A DNA stretch of 64,000 bases from the NCBI GenBank assembly GCA_045585895.1, contig JAZMZI010000084.1, positions 34,507 through 98,506 on the forward strand. The letters are read 5' to 3'. Shown in pieces: positions 26,045 to 34,693 of the stretch; position 1 is the stretch's first letter, and each line of letters begins with the position of its first letter. The position numbers and the translations under genes were made by a program. The notes under the pieces are model-generated. The model was not told the origin of the DNA. It saw only the letters and a program-made list of their open reading frames with translations, and did not search any database. This DNA is from SVTX01 sp045585895 (GTDB lineage: Bacteria > Bacillota > Clostridia > Oscillospirales > CAG-272).

Positions 26045-26908
26045 TCACCTGTTCAAAGCTTTAATTATCGTCTCTGCGCACTGTTCGGGGGTATTTATGT
26101 CACCGTCAAGCTTTATTCCCTTTTTTCTTAGTCTCAAAAGCAATTCGGAGCATTGAGGTATATCAAGTCCCGCGCTTCTAAGTATCTGAGATTGCGCAAA
26201 TATTTTTTCGGGAGAGCCATCGAGAATGATCTTGCCATCGTTAATAACGACGACTCTGTCTGCTCTTACAGCCTCGTCCATATAGTGTGTTATGGTAAGG
26301 ACAGTTTTACCCTCCTCTCGGTTCAGCTTTTCGATAGTTTTTACCACATCACGTCTTCCGATAGGATCAAGCATAGCCGTAGATTCATCAAATATCATAC
26401 ATTCGGGCTTCATAGCGATAATTCCCGCAATAGCGATCCTCTGCTTTTGACCGCCCGAAAGCCTGTGCGGCTCATGCTTGGCATATTTGGTCATTCCAAC
26501 GGTTGCCAGTGCCTCGTCAACTCTCTTTCTGATCTCCTCGCGAGGCAGTCCGAGATTTTCGGGCCCGAAAGCGACGTCCTCCTCGACCACGGTAGCCACA
26601 AGCTGGTTGTCGGGATTCTGGAATACCATTCCGACCTTTTTTCTCAGATCGTATATATCGTCCTCGGTCATATCGTCCGAGGTAATATCTTTACCATCGA
26701 CTTCTATACTACCTTCAAAATAATCGTAATCGTCAATGACCAGATTCAAAAGCTTTGCAAGAGTGGATTTTCCCGATCCGTTATGACCGAGAACGGCAAC
26801 GTATTCGCCTTTTTCTATATCAAGGTCAACGCCGCGAAGCACTTCAACAGGCTCGCCGTCGTCACCTTTGTACGCATATTTAAGATTTCTTATTTTTATA
26901 TAAGACAT
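26045..26908 (-). CDS. ecfA1: ECF transporter ATPase A1
   Basis: 287 aa. Partner ATPase of EcfA2. Walker A GHNGSGKST (41-49), Q-loop FQNPDNQLVA, signature LSGGQKQR and a Walker B region reading MIFDESTAMLD are present. The Q-loop NPDNQ form marks EcfA1. The replacement of the usual DEPT by DEST occurs in many EcfA1 proteins. The ribosome binding site is AAAAGGAA. Confidence 0.94.
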   Translation of the reverse strand: MSYIKIRNLKYAYKGDDGEPVEVLRGVDLDIEKGEYVAVLGHNGSGKSTLAKLLNLVIDDYDYFEGSIEVDGKDITSDDMTEDDIYDLRKKVGMVFQNPDNQLVATVVEEDVAFGPENLGLPREEIRKRVDEALATVGMTKYAKHEPHRLSGGQKQRIAIAGIIAMKPECMIFDESTAMLDPIGRRDVVKTIEKLNREEGKTVLTITHYMDEAVRADRVVVINDGKIILDGSPEKIFAQSQILRSAGLDIPQCSELLLRLRKKGIKLDGDINTPEQCAETIIKALNR

Positions 26909-26947
26909 CGTAGATTCCTTTTCGTTTCTTGCCGCAACAGTGCGGTG

Positions 26948-27814
26948 TTATTTTTGCGCAGTCCAGCGCGTGCTCGCTCCGCAAGGAAGTACAGCCCCCG
27001 TTTGCGTAACGCGAAGTCCGATCTCACCCGACTCTATTTTGCCTCCGTAAACACTCTTGACCTTGAGGTCGAGAATATAGCTCATTGTGAGGGGAGAAAG
27101 ACCGGTAGTATAAGAATTTATAAGGAAGAACAAAGGCTCGTCCGAGAGCAGCTTTGCCGCAAGACCGACGAACTCGTCGATGCTGTCCTCAAGCTTCCAG
27201 ACCTCGCCACCGGGACCTCTGCCGTAGGACGGGGGATCCATAATTATTCCGTCGTACTTATTCCCCCTGCGGATCTCACGTTCAATAAACTTTTTACAGT
27301 CGTCAACGATATATCGTATAGGCGCGTTCTCGAGTCCCGAGAGAGCCGCGTTTTCCTTTGCCATAGCCACGATACCCTTAGACGCGTCAACGTGTACAAC
27401 CTGCGCACCCGCTTTAGCCGCGGCAACGGTAGCGCCTCCCGTATAAGCAAAAAGATTGAGCACCTTGACGGGTCTTTTTGCGTTCGTTATAAGCGAGGAA
27501 AACCAATCCCAATTAGTTGCCTGCTCGGGAAAAAGTCCCGTATGCTTGAAGCCCATAGGCTTAAGACGGAAATTCAGATCTCCGTAAGATATGTCCCAAG
27601 ATTCGGGGGTCTTTTGCTTGATCCACGCTCCGCCTCCGTTGCTTGAGCGGCGGTAGATACCGTCTGCCTTATTCCACAAGGGATGACGAGCAACACCCTT
27701 CCAGATTATCTGGGGATCGGGACGTATAAGTATGTATTTACCCCAACGCTCAAGACGTTCTCCGTCGGAAGCGTCGAGCAATTCGTAATCCTGCCAATTA
27801 TCACTGCACCACAT
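26948..27814 (-). CDS. SAM-dependent RNA methyltransferase, RlmI/RlmK-like
   Basis: 288 aa class I methyltransferase. The SAM-binding motif is VLNLFAYTGGATVAAAKAGA, followed by VVHVDASKGIV, then the catalytic-loop motif IMDPPSYGRG. These resemble the rRNA (cytosine-C5) methyltransferase group that includes RlmI and the N-terminal half of RlmKL, but there is no PUA domain, so the exact target is unsure. The ATG at 27814 is chosen because GGAGTG precedes it by 8 nt and longer versions run into ruvC. It is 22 nt after ruvC. Confidence 0.78.
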   Translation of the reverse strand: MWCSDNWQDYELLDASDGERLERWGKYILIRPDPQIIWKGVARHPLWNKADGIYRRSSNGGGAWIKQKTPESWDISYGDLNFRLKPMGFKHTGLFPEQATNWDWFSSLITNAKRPVKVLNLFAYTGGATVAAAKAGAQVVHVDASKGIVAMAKENAALSGLENAPIRYIVDDCKKFIEREIRRGNKYDGIIMDPPSYGRGPGGEVWKLEDSIDEFVGLAAKLLSDEPLFFLINSYTTGLSPLTMSYILDLKVKSVYGGKIESGEIGLRVTQTGAVLPCGASTRWTAQK

Positions 27815-27836
27815 ATAATTCACTCCAAGAAAAATT

Positions 27837-28337
27837 TTATTTGTTATTATAATATTTTGCAAGCTTTGACGCGCCGCTGTGTCCGTGACAGACGGCAATT
27901 GCCAAAGCGTCTGCGGTATCGTCGGGCTTTGGAGGCGCGGGCAGATTCAAAAGTGACGTTACCATAGTAATGACCTGCTTCTTTTCAGCTCTGCCGTATC
28001 CGACCACTGCCTGCTTGACCTGAAGGGGCGTATATTCCGCGATCTCAACGTTTTTCAGCCTTGCCGAAAGCAGAATGATTCCTCTCGCCTCTGCAACAAC
28101 GATAGCGGTTTTTGAGTTAGTATTGAAGAAAAGTTCTTCTACCGCCATTTCATCGGGCTTGTACTTGTCTATTATTTCGTTCATTCCCAAGTGTATGCGT
28201 TCAAGACGCTCTATCATTGGCATTCCCGCAGGTGTTTGTATCGAGCCGTATCCGAGAGTTCTGAACCTTGAGCCCGAATACTCTACAACGCCCCATCCCA
28301 CTATCGCATATCCGGGATCTATTCCAAGAATTATCAT
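27837..28337 (-). CDS. ruvC: Holliday junction resolvase RuvC
   Basis: 166 aa. Endonuclease that resolves four-way junctions migrated by RuvAB. The acidic metal-binding residues are visible: Asp7 in ILGIDPGY, Glu67/Glu68 in AVEELFF and Asp residues in KPDDTADALAIA. The ATG at 28337 is preceded by GAGGAG. It is the first gene of the long minus-strand unit. ruvA and ruvB lie in the divergent plus-strand unit, so the three ruv genes flank a common regulatory region separated by two genes. Confidence 0.95.
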   Translation of the reverse strand: MIILGIDPGYAIVGWGVVEYSGSRFRTLGYGSIQTPAGMPMIERLERIHLGMNEIIDKYKPDEMAVEELFFNTNSKTAIVVAEARGIILLSARLKNVEIAEYTPLQVKQAVVGYGRAEKKQVITMVTSLLNLPAPPKPDDTADALAIAVCHGHSGASKLAKYYNNK

Positions 28338-28395
28338 ATATAAACCGCTCCTCAAGTCCAAGAGGCACATAATACCCCATTATCATATTCATATT

Positions 28396-28424
28396 ATTAT
28401 ATCACATAGTTGTGACTATGTCAA
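28396..28424 (-). promoter_or_regulatory. Perfect sigma-A promoter of the ruvC operon with operator in spacer
   Basis: On the minus strand TTGACA (complement of 28419-28424), exactly 17 bp, then TATAAT (complement of 28396-28401), with TG one base before the -10. The 18-bp inverted repeat ACATAGT-N4-ACTATGT (28404-28421) fills the spacer and overlaps the -35, a placement expected for a repressor or a spacer-binding regulator. The regulator is not identified. Confidence 0.8.
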
Positions 28425-28486
28425 ATGTTATTTTATACTTTTTATAAGTACTTTTTGTAAATCTTAAGTAAAATTTTAATTATGCC

Positions 28487-28515
28487 TTTACTTTTCCGAA
28501 AAGTTGTGTTATAAT
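28487..28515 (+). promoter_or_regulatory. Promoter of the DUF951-yfhO-ruvAB unit
   Basis: TTTACT (28487-28492), 17-bp spacer, TATAAT (28510-28515) with TG one base before the -10. It is divergent from the ruvC promoter. Confidence 0.6.
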
Positions 28516-28551
28516 GTACAATGTATATTTTTAGATTATTGGGTAACAATT

Positions 28552-28740
28552 ATGAAAATTATCAAACTGACAGTCGGCGATACGGTCGAGTTGAAAAAGC
28601 CTCATCCCTGCGGCGGTAACACCTTTAAGATCTTGCGCGTTGGCAGCGACGTTCGCGTTTTGTGTCTTGAGTGCGGCCGTGATATGACGCTTGACCGTAT
28701 AAAGCTTGAAAAATCGATAAAAAACGTTTATAACTGTTAA
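28552..28740 (+). CDS. DUF951 family small protein
   Basis: 62 aa. The sequence GDTVELKKPHPCGGNTFKIL followed by CLECGRDMTLDR is the DUF951 signature, a small domain with three conserved cysteines in a beta-barrel-like layout. It is very common in Firmicutes, often near replication or ribosomal genes; its function is unknown. The ATG at 28552 is chosen because the conserved domain begins there; the ribosome binding site is weak (GGGTAA). Upstream in-frame codons lie inside the promoter and early leader. Confidence 0.85.
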   Translation: MKIIKLTVGDTVELKKPHPCGGNTFKILRVGSDVRVLCLECGRDMTLDRIKLEKSIKNVYNC

Positions 28741-28766
28741 AATCTCCGCAAATCGAAAGGATAATT

Positions 28767-31700
28767 ATGAAATCAGAGGTATCTATTAACGTAAATTCGG
28801 CTTTGGAAAAAGCTCCAAAACGCGCGGCGTTCGCAGCTTTTTTCGGTGCGTTTAAAGAAAAATCAAAAACGGTTTTTAAGGAATACGGTTATATCGGAAT
28901 AGCTGCGGCTATTCCCGCACTTATTTTCTTCTTGATATATCTGTCACGCGGACTGTATCCCTTCGGTAACGGAACCGTTCTCGTGCTCGACCTTAACGGT
29001 CAGTACGTTTATTTCTTTGAGGCTCTCAGAAATGCAGTTCTTGAGGGAGAAAACCTGCTTTATTCGTGGTCTCGAGCGCTGGGCGGCGAATTCCTCGGAA
29101 TGTACGCTTATTATCTTGCAAGCCCTCTTTCTTATCTCGTTTGCCTTTTCCCCAAGGATAAAACTCAAGAATTTCTCTTGGTGATGTTCCTTATAAAAGC
29201 GGCAATATGCGGCGGAACTATGGGCTTCTATCTCCATAAGCACTCGGTTACGAGAAACCGCTTTACCGTTTTGACCTTCTCGGTAATGTACGCGCTTTCC
29301 GCTTACTGCGTCGTTCAGCAGAGCAATACCATGTGGATAGATGCCGTTATGTGGCTTCCCTTGGTAACGTACGGAGTTGAGCAGGTAGTTAAATACGGAA
29401 AATACAAAATGTTCGTTATATTCCTCGCGCTCACCCTTTCCAGCAACTTTTATATCGGTTATATGGTCTGCATATACGTTCTGCTCTATTATTTCTTCTT
29501 TATGCTGGCGTATTCAGACAACGGAGTAAACAATCCTCTCGGCGAAAAGTCTCATTTTTTGAAGTCCTTTATGCGTATGGGTGTATTCTCCCTTATCGCT
29601 ATAGGTATTTCAGCGGTTATAGTTCTTTCTGCGTACTATTCCCTTCAATTCGGTAAGAACGAATTTACCGACCCCAACTTTGAGGCCAAGCTTAAATTTG
29701 ATTTCTACGACCTGCTGTTTAAATTCCTTCCCTCATCTTACGACACGGTAAGAATCGACGGTCTTCCTTTCGTTTACTGCGGACTTTTGACGGTCATTCT
29801 CGCGCCGCTCTTCTTCTGTACCAAAAAGTTCACTATTCGTGAAAAAATAGCCAGCGGCGTATTCGTTCTTATTTTTGTTCTCAGCTTTATAATCACTACG
29901 CTTGATCTCGTCTGGCACGGCTTCCAAAAGCCTCAGTGGCTCAACGCAAGATTCAGCTTTATCTTCTGTTTCTTCTTGATATTCCTTGCTTTCAGAGCTT
30001 TTGAAAGCATTAAGAAAATTAAGGGTGAATATCTGTTTGCGGTGTCAGGTCTTATACTGATCTTCGTCGCTCTGCTGCAAAAATTCGACGATGAATTCAA
30101 GCAAAAGCTCGTCGATCTGACCTACGGCCCCAAAGAAGAGGATTTTGCAGTCCATCCTTACGCAACAATACTTCTTACCGTAATATGCTTGGCGATATAC
30201 GTTATCCTGATAGCGATAATGCCCAAGATAAAAAAGAAAGAGGTCGTATCCGCAATTATGCTCGGTGTCGTTTGCGTCGAGATGTTCTTGAGCGGTCTTT
30301 CCAACGTGGAGGACTTCCATAAAGACGTTTCTTATTCGACCCACAGCTCTTACAACGAATTTACCGAGCTTTTCCGCCCCGTGACGGACACCTTGACAAA
30401 AGAATACGATACCTCCTTCTACCGATATGAAAAGACCTATCACAGAAAGCTCAACGACAATATGGCATTGGGAATCAGGGGCGTATCCAACTCAACCTCT
30501 ACGCTTAACAAGGATACTATCTACTTCTTGAAAATGTTGGGCTACTATTCTCAGTCTCACAAGTCCCAATACAAGGGTGGCACCGTAGTTACCGACTCGC
30601 TTATCGGTATGAAATATATCATTTCCGACAGAGATTATTCCAAGCTTTACGGTGATCCCGTTCTTACCGGTGAGGATTACGCGGCTTACCTGGGCATCAC
30701 TATGGACGAGCTGCGGGAGCAGACGTTTGCTGATTCTTATAACGATTATTCCGCCGAAGATATAAAGGTTTACGAAAACCCCTACGCTCTTTCCATCGCG
30801 TTTCCCGCTACCGACGCAATATTCGACGTCAATATGAAAGACCATGATATCAATACCGCGGAAGACAACAAAAACTACGAAGAAAAGCATAATCCCGACG
30901 GCTACAAATCCCCTTTCACCAGAGTCAACGCGCTTATAAGCGCAATCGTAGGTGAAGATGCGGAGATATTCAAGCCTGCCGTTCAAACCGATATCGAGCT
31001 TGATAAGGTTACTCACACAGTATCCTCCAACCACGACAGATACGAAACCACCAACAAGCCAGAAAAGGATGAATTCAAACAGGATAATGGATACGGTACC
31101 ATAACCTATACCTTCCTTGTTCCCGACAACGGCGAAATGCTTTATCTCTATCTTCCCGCACACTGGGCATATGAAGTCGATCTTTCCTCGGAAACCATGA
31201 AGATATTTGACTCAACGAGAAACGACGGTACCATCAACAACTCAAAAACAAGCGCGGCAAGCTTTTCAAAACCAAACGACCGTATCATAGAGCTTGGTTT
31301 TTCAACTCAAAAGGAATATAAGCTTACCGTAACCATCGACAACAGCTATTACAGATTCTACACCAAGGAAGATCAACCCATCCTGTATTACGCAGATATG
31401 GATCTTCTCGAATCGGTATTCGGCAGGATCCAAGAGAATCAACTCGTGCTCAACAAGGAATACAAGAACGACGACATAAGCGGTTCTATCAAAACGAACA
31501 ACGACGATCAGCTTATAATGACTACCATTCCCTACGACGAGGGATGGAATATTTACGTTGACGGCAAAAAAGTTGACGTTGTCGAAGTTGCAGACGCACT
31601 CGTAGGCTTCAGAATCGACGATGCAGGTCAGCACGACGTCAGATTCGTGTATCGCTCAAAATATTTCAGCGTTGGACTTATAGTGTCCGTCGTAGCTGTT

Positions 31701-31856
31701 ATCGGCTTCGTTCTTCTCATAGTCCTTGAAAAGAAAGCAAGAAAGCTTAAGCCCGTCGGATATCTTTTGCCCGAATACACCGAAACGTCGATCGACACGC
31801 CTCTTAAAGTAAAGGAAAACGAAACTCCCCGAAACAAAAAGCGCAAAAAGAAATAA
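28767..31856 (+). CDS. YfhO family membrane protein (GT-C-like)
   Basis: 1029 aa. About a dozen membrane segments occupy residues 30-510, a large extracytoplasmic region follows (about 520-960) and a last membrane segment lies near 970-990, with a basic C-terminus (NKKRKKK). The conserved GLYPFGNGTVLVLDLNGQYV segment early in the protein is typical of the YfhO family, whose studied members help glycosylate lipoteichoic acid, probably as GT-C-type transferases using lipid-linked sugars. The substrate here is inferred only from the family. The ribosome binding site is AAAGGA; it is 26 nt after the DUF951 gene and 18 nt before ruvA. Confidence 0.82.
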   Translation: MKSEVSINVNSALEKAPKRAAFAAFFGAFKEKSKTVFKEYGYIGIAAAIPALIFFLIYLSRGLYPFGNGTVLVLDLNGQYVYFFEALRNAVLEGENLLYSWSRALGGEFLGMYAYYLASPLSYLVCLFPKDKTQEFLLVMFLIKAAICGGTMGFYLHKHSVTRNRFTVLTFSVMYALSAYCVVQQSNTMWIDAVMWLPLVTYGVEQVVKYGKYKMFVIFLALTLSSNFYIGYMVCIYVLLYYFFFMLAYSDNGVNNPLGEKSHFLKSFMRMGVFSLIAIGISAVIVLSAYYSLQFGKNEFTDPNFEAKLKFDFYDLLFKFLPSSYDTVRIDGLPFVYCGLLTVILAPLFFCTKKFTIREKIASGVFVLIFVLSFIITTLDLVWHGFQKPQWLNARFSFIFCFFLIFLAFRAFESIKKIKGEYLFAVSGLILIFVALLQKFDDEFKQKLVDLTYGPKEEDFAVHPYATILLTVICLAIYVILIAIMPKIKKKEVVSAIMLGVVCVEMFLSGLSNVEDFHKDVSYSTHSSYNEFTELFRPVTDTLTKEYDTSFYRYEKTYHRKLNDNMALGIRGVSNSTSTLNKDTIYFLKMLGYYSQSHKSQYKGGTVVTDSLIGMKYIISDRDYSKLYGDPVLTGEDYAAYLGITMDELREQTFADSYNDYSAEDIKVYENPYALSIAFPATDAIFDVNMKDHDINTAEDNKNYEEKHNPDGYKSPFTRVNALISAIVGEDAEIFKPAVQTDIELDKVTHTVSSNHDRYETTNKPEKDEFKQDNGYGTITYTFLVPDNGEMLYLYLPAHWAYEVDLSSETMKIFDSTRNDGTINNSKTSAASFSKPNDRIIELGFSTQKEYKLTVTIDNSYYRFYTKEDQPILYYADMDLLESVFGRIQENQLVLNKEYKNDDISGSIKTNNDDQLIMTTIPYDEGWNIYVDGKKVDVVEVADALVGFRIDDAGQHDVRFVYRSKYFSVGLIVSVVAVIGFVLLIVLEKKARKLKPVGYLLPEYTETSIDTPLKVKENETPRNKKRKKK

Positions 31857-31874
31857 TAACTAAGGAAAGACAAA

Positions 31875-32495
31875 ATGTTTTATTATATTTCAGGAAAGCT
31901 TGCAATGGCTACCCCCTCCACCGCCGTGATCGACGCGGGAGGGGTAGGCTACAAGCTTACTATCAGTGAAAACACCTATAATTCTCTTCCTCCTAGACAC
32001 TCAGTTGATAATCCTACCGCAAAGCTCTTTACTTATATGGCTGTTCGTGAGGACGGCATCGAGCTTTTCGGATTTGCAAGCGAGACCGAGCTTTCTTCCT
32101 TCAAAATGCTTCTTTCGGTTTCGGGTGTCGGGCCTAAAGCGGCTATCTCTATCCTCTCTCTCCTGACCCCCGAGAAATTCGCTCTTGCGGTATGTACCGA
32201 GGACAGAAAAACTATTTCAAAAGCAAACGGCATAGGCCCCAAAACCGCCGCGCGCATCATTCTTGAATTGAAAGACAAGCTCTTGAAGGAGACCGATATC
32301 GGAGATGCGGCTCAGGCAAGCATAGAAAGCGCTGCTCCCGTCAAAACCAATTCGGGCAAGCTTTCCGAAGCACAGGATGCTCTTATGGTACTTGGATATT
32401 CAAGAAGTGAGGCGCAAAACGTACTCAAGAACATAGATACTCAGTCCTTAAGTCTTGAGGAAATAATCAAAAAGGCTCTCAAATTACTTATGTAA
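31875..32495 (+). CDS. ruvA: Holliday junction branch migration protein RuvA
   Basis: 206 aa, normal length. Tetrameric protein that binds four-way junctions and loads RuvB. It shows the N-terminal OB-fold (MFYYISGKL), two helix-hairpin-helix motifs (LLSVSGVGPKAA near 80 and ANGIGPKTAARI near 118), a flexible linker and the C-terminal RuvB-binding domain (DALMVLGYSRSEA). The ribosome binding site is AAGGAAAG. ruvB starts 20 nt after its stop. Confidence 0.96.
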   Translation: MFYYISGKLAMATPSTAVIDAGGVGYKLTISENTYNSLPPRHSVDNPTAKLFTYMAVREDGIELFGFASETELSSFKMLLSVSGVGPKAAISILSLLTPEKFALAVCTEDRKTISKANGIGPKTAARIILELKDKLLKETDIGDAAQASIESAAPVKTNSGKLSEAQDALMVLGYSRSEAQNVLKNIDTQSLSLEEIIKKALKLLM

Positions 32496-32515
32496 TAAAT
32501 CGGAGGTGAGATCAA

Positions 32516-33589
32516 ATGTTTACGACAGACGAAGATTTCGACTTTGAAAACCGAATAGTTTCCACCTCTTATTCATCTGAGGACTCCGAAACAGAGGTGT
32601 CCTTAAGACCCAAGACACTTGAAGATTATATCGGACAGGACAAGGTCAAGGAAAACTTGAAGGTCTATATCGATGCGGCAAGGATGCGCGGCGAGTCTCT
32701 CGACCACGTGCTGCTATACGGCCCTCCCGGTCTCGGTAAGACCACACTTTCAAATATTATCGCAACCGAAATGGGCGTGAATATTCGCGTCACATCGGGT
32801 CCCGCAATCGAAAAACAGGGTGACCTTGCCGCACTTCTAACCAATCTTCAAGAAGGCGACGTGCTCTTTATCGATGAGATTCATCGCCTTTCCCGTCAGG
32901 TTGAGGAAATACTCTACCCAGCGATGGAAGACTTTGCCCTTGATATTATAATCGGAAAAGGGCCTTCTGCAAGAAGTATAAGAATAGACCTTCCTAAATT
33001 TACGCTTATTGGCGCAACGACGAGAGCAGGTCAGCTCACTACCCCTCTCCGCGACCGTTTCGGAGTAGTTTTAAAGCTTGAGCTTTATACCCCCGAACAG
33101 TTAGCGACCATCGTTACCCGAAGCGCAAGCATCCTCGGCATCGATATCACCGAAGAAGGAGCTTACGAGATCGCATCCCGTTCCCGCGGAACACCCCGTA
33201 TTGCAAACCGACTTTTAAAGCGCGTTCGTGACTTTGCGCAGGTCAAAGGTAAAAGCGAGATTGACAATCAAATTGCCCAGTTTGCGCTCGATAAGCTTGA
33301 AATTGATGAGCTTGGACTTGACAGCACCGATAAGAGGATGCTTGAAACCATTATTAAATTCTACGACGGCGGCCCCGTCGGTCTTGAAACGCTGGCGGCG
33401 ACAATCGGCGAGGAAGCTGTTACGCTTGAAGACGTTTACGAGCCTTATCTTATGCAGATAGGATATCTGAGCCGTACCCCCCGAGGCAGATGTGTCACAC
33501 GTCTCGCCTACGAGCATCTCGGCATATCACCACGCAAAGCTTCCGCAAAAAACGGTGATCAACTCAGTTTTCTCGATGACGAGGACTGA
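32516..33589 (+). CDS. ruvB: Holliday junction branch migration ATPase RuvB
   Basis: 357 aa AAA+ motor. Walker A GPPGLGKTT (Lys75), Walker B LFIDEIHRLS, sensor-1 region TLIGATTRAG, an arginine-finger region PLRDRFG and the C-terminal winged helix with the segment LMQIGYLSRTPRGR. It is somewhat longer than average because of an acidic N-terminal extension of about 25 residues before the conserved LRPKTLEDYIGQ. The ribosome binding site is GGAGGTGA. Confidence 0.97.
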   Translation: MFTTDEDFDFENRIVSTSYSSEDSETEVSLRPKTLEDYIGQDKVKENLKVYIDAARMRGESLDHVLLYGPPGLGKTTLSNIIATEMGVNIRVTSGPAIEKQGDLAALLTNLQEGDVLFIDEIHRLSRQVEEILYPAMEDFALDIIIGKGPSARSIRIDLPKFTLIGATTRAGQLTTPLRDRFGVVLKLELYTPEQLATIVTRSASILGIDITEEGAYEIASRSRGTPRIANRLLKRVRDFAQVKGKSEIDNQIAQFALDKLEIDELGLDSTDKRMLETIIKFYDGGPVGLETLAATIGEEAVTLEDVYEPYLMQIGYLSRTPRGRCVTRLAYEHLGISPRKASAKNGDQLSFLDDED

Positions 33590-33616
33590 AATATCGTAAT
33601 TACGAGGTGAAAAACT

Positions 33617-34648
33617 ATGAAAAAGTATCTTTTACAGGAAAACGGTAATTTTTACAAGGCAAATCTTCATTGCCACACCACTTGCTCCGACGGACGCCTT
33701 TCGCCTGCCGAGGTTAAAGACCTTTACAAAGAACTTGGATATTCGATAGTGGCTTACACCGACCACGATATCCTTCTTCCCCACGACGAGCTTACCGACG
33801 ACGAGTTTTTGGCTCTTCACGGCTTTGAAATCGAGATAAACGATCCCACCTGCCACGATAACCTCATTATCAAGACCTGCCACATCTGCTTTATCGGCAT
33901 CGAGCCCGAAAACATCACCCAGCCCTTCTGGCACAGAGAAAGATATTTGTTCGGAAACGCGCCTAAGTTCCGTGATCAGATAAAATTCGACGAAAGCCTG
34001 CCCGATTTAGTCCGTGAATACAACGGCGAGTTCATCACGAAAATAATGAACGAGGCGAAGGAAAAGGGATTTTTCGTAACCTACAACCACCCCTCGTGGT
34101 CACTTGAATCTTACCCCGATTATATGTCTTATAGCGGAATGAACGCCTTCGAGATGTATAACGGCGGTTGTCTTGCCGAGGGCTATGCAGACTATTCCCC
34201 AAGAGTTTACGACGATATGCTTATGGGCGGCAAAAAGCTTTACTGCATAGGCGCAGATGACAATCACAACCATCGCGCCAAGGACTCTCGTCGATACGAT
34301 TCGGGTTGGGCTTGGACTGTTATCAAAGCCGATTCTCTTAATTACAGGGACGTCACAAAGGCTCTGGTTGACGGACAGTTTTACGCTTCTCAAGGCCCGG
34401 AAATATACGAATTGACTTTCGAAGACGGAAAGATTCACATAAGATGCTCCGAGGCGGACAAGATAACCTGCAACTACGGCGTCCGCCGAGCGTGCATTGA
34501 GCTTGACGAAAGCGGAGACGGAATATTTGAAGCGACCTTCCCTATGGAGAAGGCTTGGAAATATTTCCGTATAACCGTCACGGGAAAGAACGGCAGAACC
34601 GCTTGCACCAACGCTTATTTCGCAGACGACCTTTTTGAAGATCAATAA
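33617..34648 (+). CDS. PHP domain metal-dependent hydrolase
   Basis: 343 aa. The PHP signature is clear: NLHCHTTCSDG near residues 17-27, YTDHD near 47-51, a later YNHPSW and a C-terminal GADDNHNH. These histidines and aspartates form a multi-metal site used for phosphoesterase or nuclease activity in the superfamily. About 80 residues of the C-terminal part form a beta-sandwich-like tail. The closest general class is stand-alone PHP proteins of unknown substrate. It is the last gene of the DUF951-led unit, 27 nt after ruvB, and ends at a strong bidirectional terminator. Confidence 0.8.
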   Translation: MKKYLLQENGNFYKANLHCHTTCSDGRLSPAEVKDLYKELGYSIVAYTDHDILLPHDELTDDEFLALHGFEIEINDPTCHDNLIIKTCHICFIGIEPENITQPFWHRERYLFGNAPKFRDQIKFDESLPDLVREYNGEFITKIMNEAKEKGFFVTYNHPSWSLESYPDYMSYSGMNAFEMYNGGCLAEGYADYSPRVYDDMLMGGKKLYCIGADDNHNHRAKDSRRYDSGWAWTVIKADSLNYRDVTKALVDGQFYASQGPEIYELTFEDGKIHIRCSEADKITCNYGVRRACIELDESGDGIFEATFPMEKAWKYFRITVTGKNGRTACTNAYFADDLFEDQ

Positions 34649-34649
34649 A

Positions 34650-34686
34650 AAATCAGGGAAGAACCAAGTTGGTTCTTCCCTGATTT
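34650..34686. terminator. Bidirectional terminator between the PHP and MBL genes
   Basis: Perfect 16-bp stem AAATCAGGGAAGAACC with a 5-nt loop, directly between convergent stop codons. The stem ends in A and T runs on both strands. Confidence 0.9.
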
Positions 34687-34693
34687 ATAATGC

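Noticed and set aside
26153..27646. 497-codon plus-strand open frame opposite ecfA1 and the methyltransferase
   Set aside because: Crosses two well-supported minus-strand genes and has no domain or start signals.
28404..28421. Reading the ruvC spacer palindrome as a LexA box
   Set aside because: It lacks GAAC/GTTC or the form seen at lexA; calling it SOS-controlled would be unsupported.
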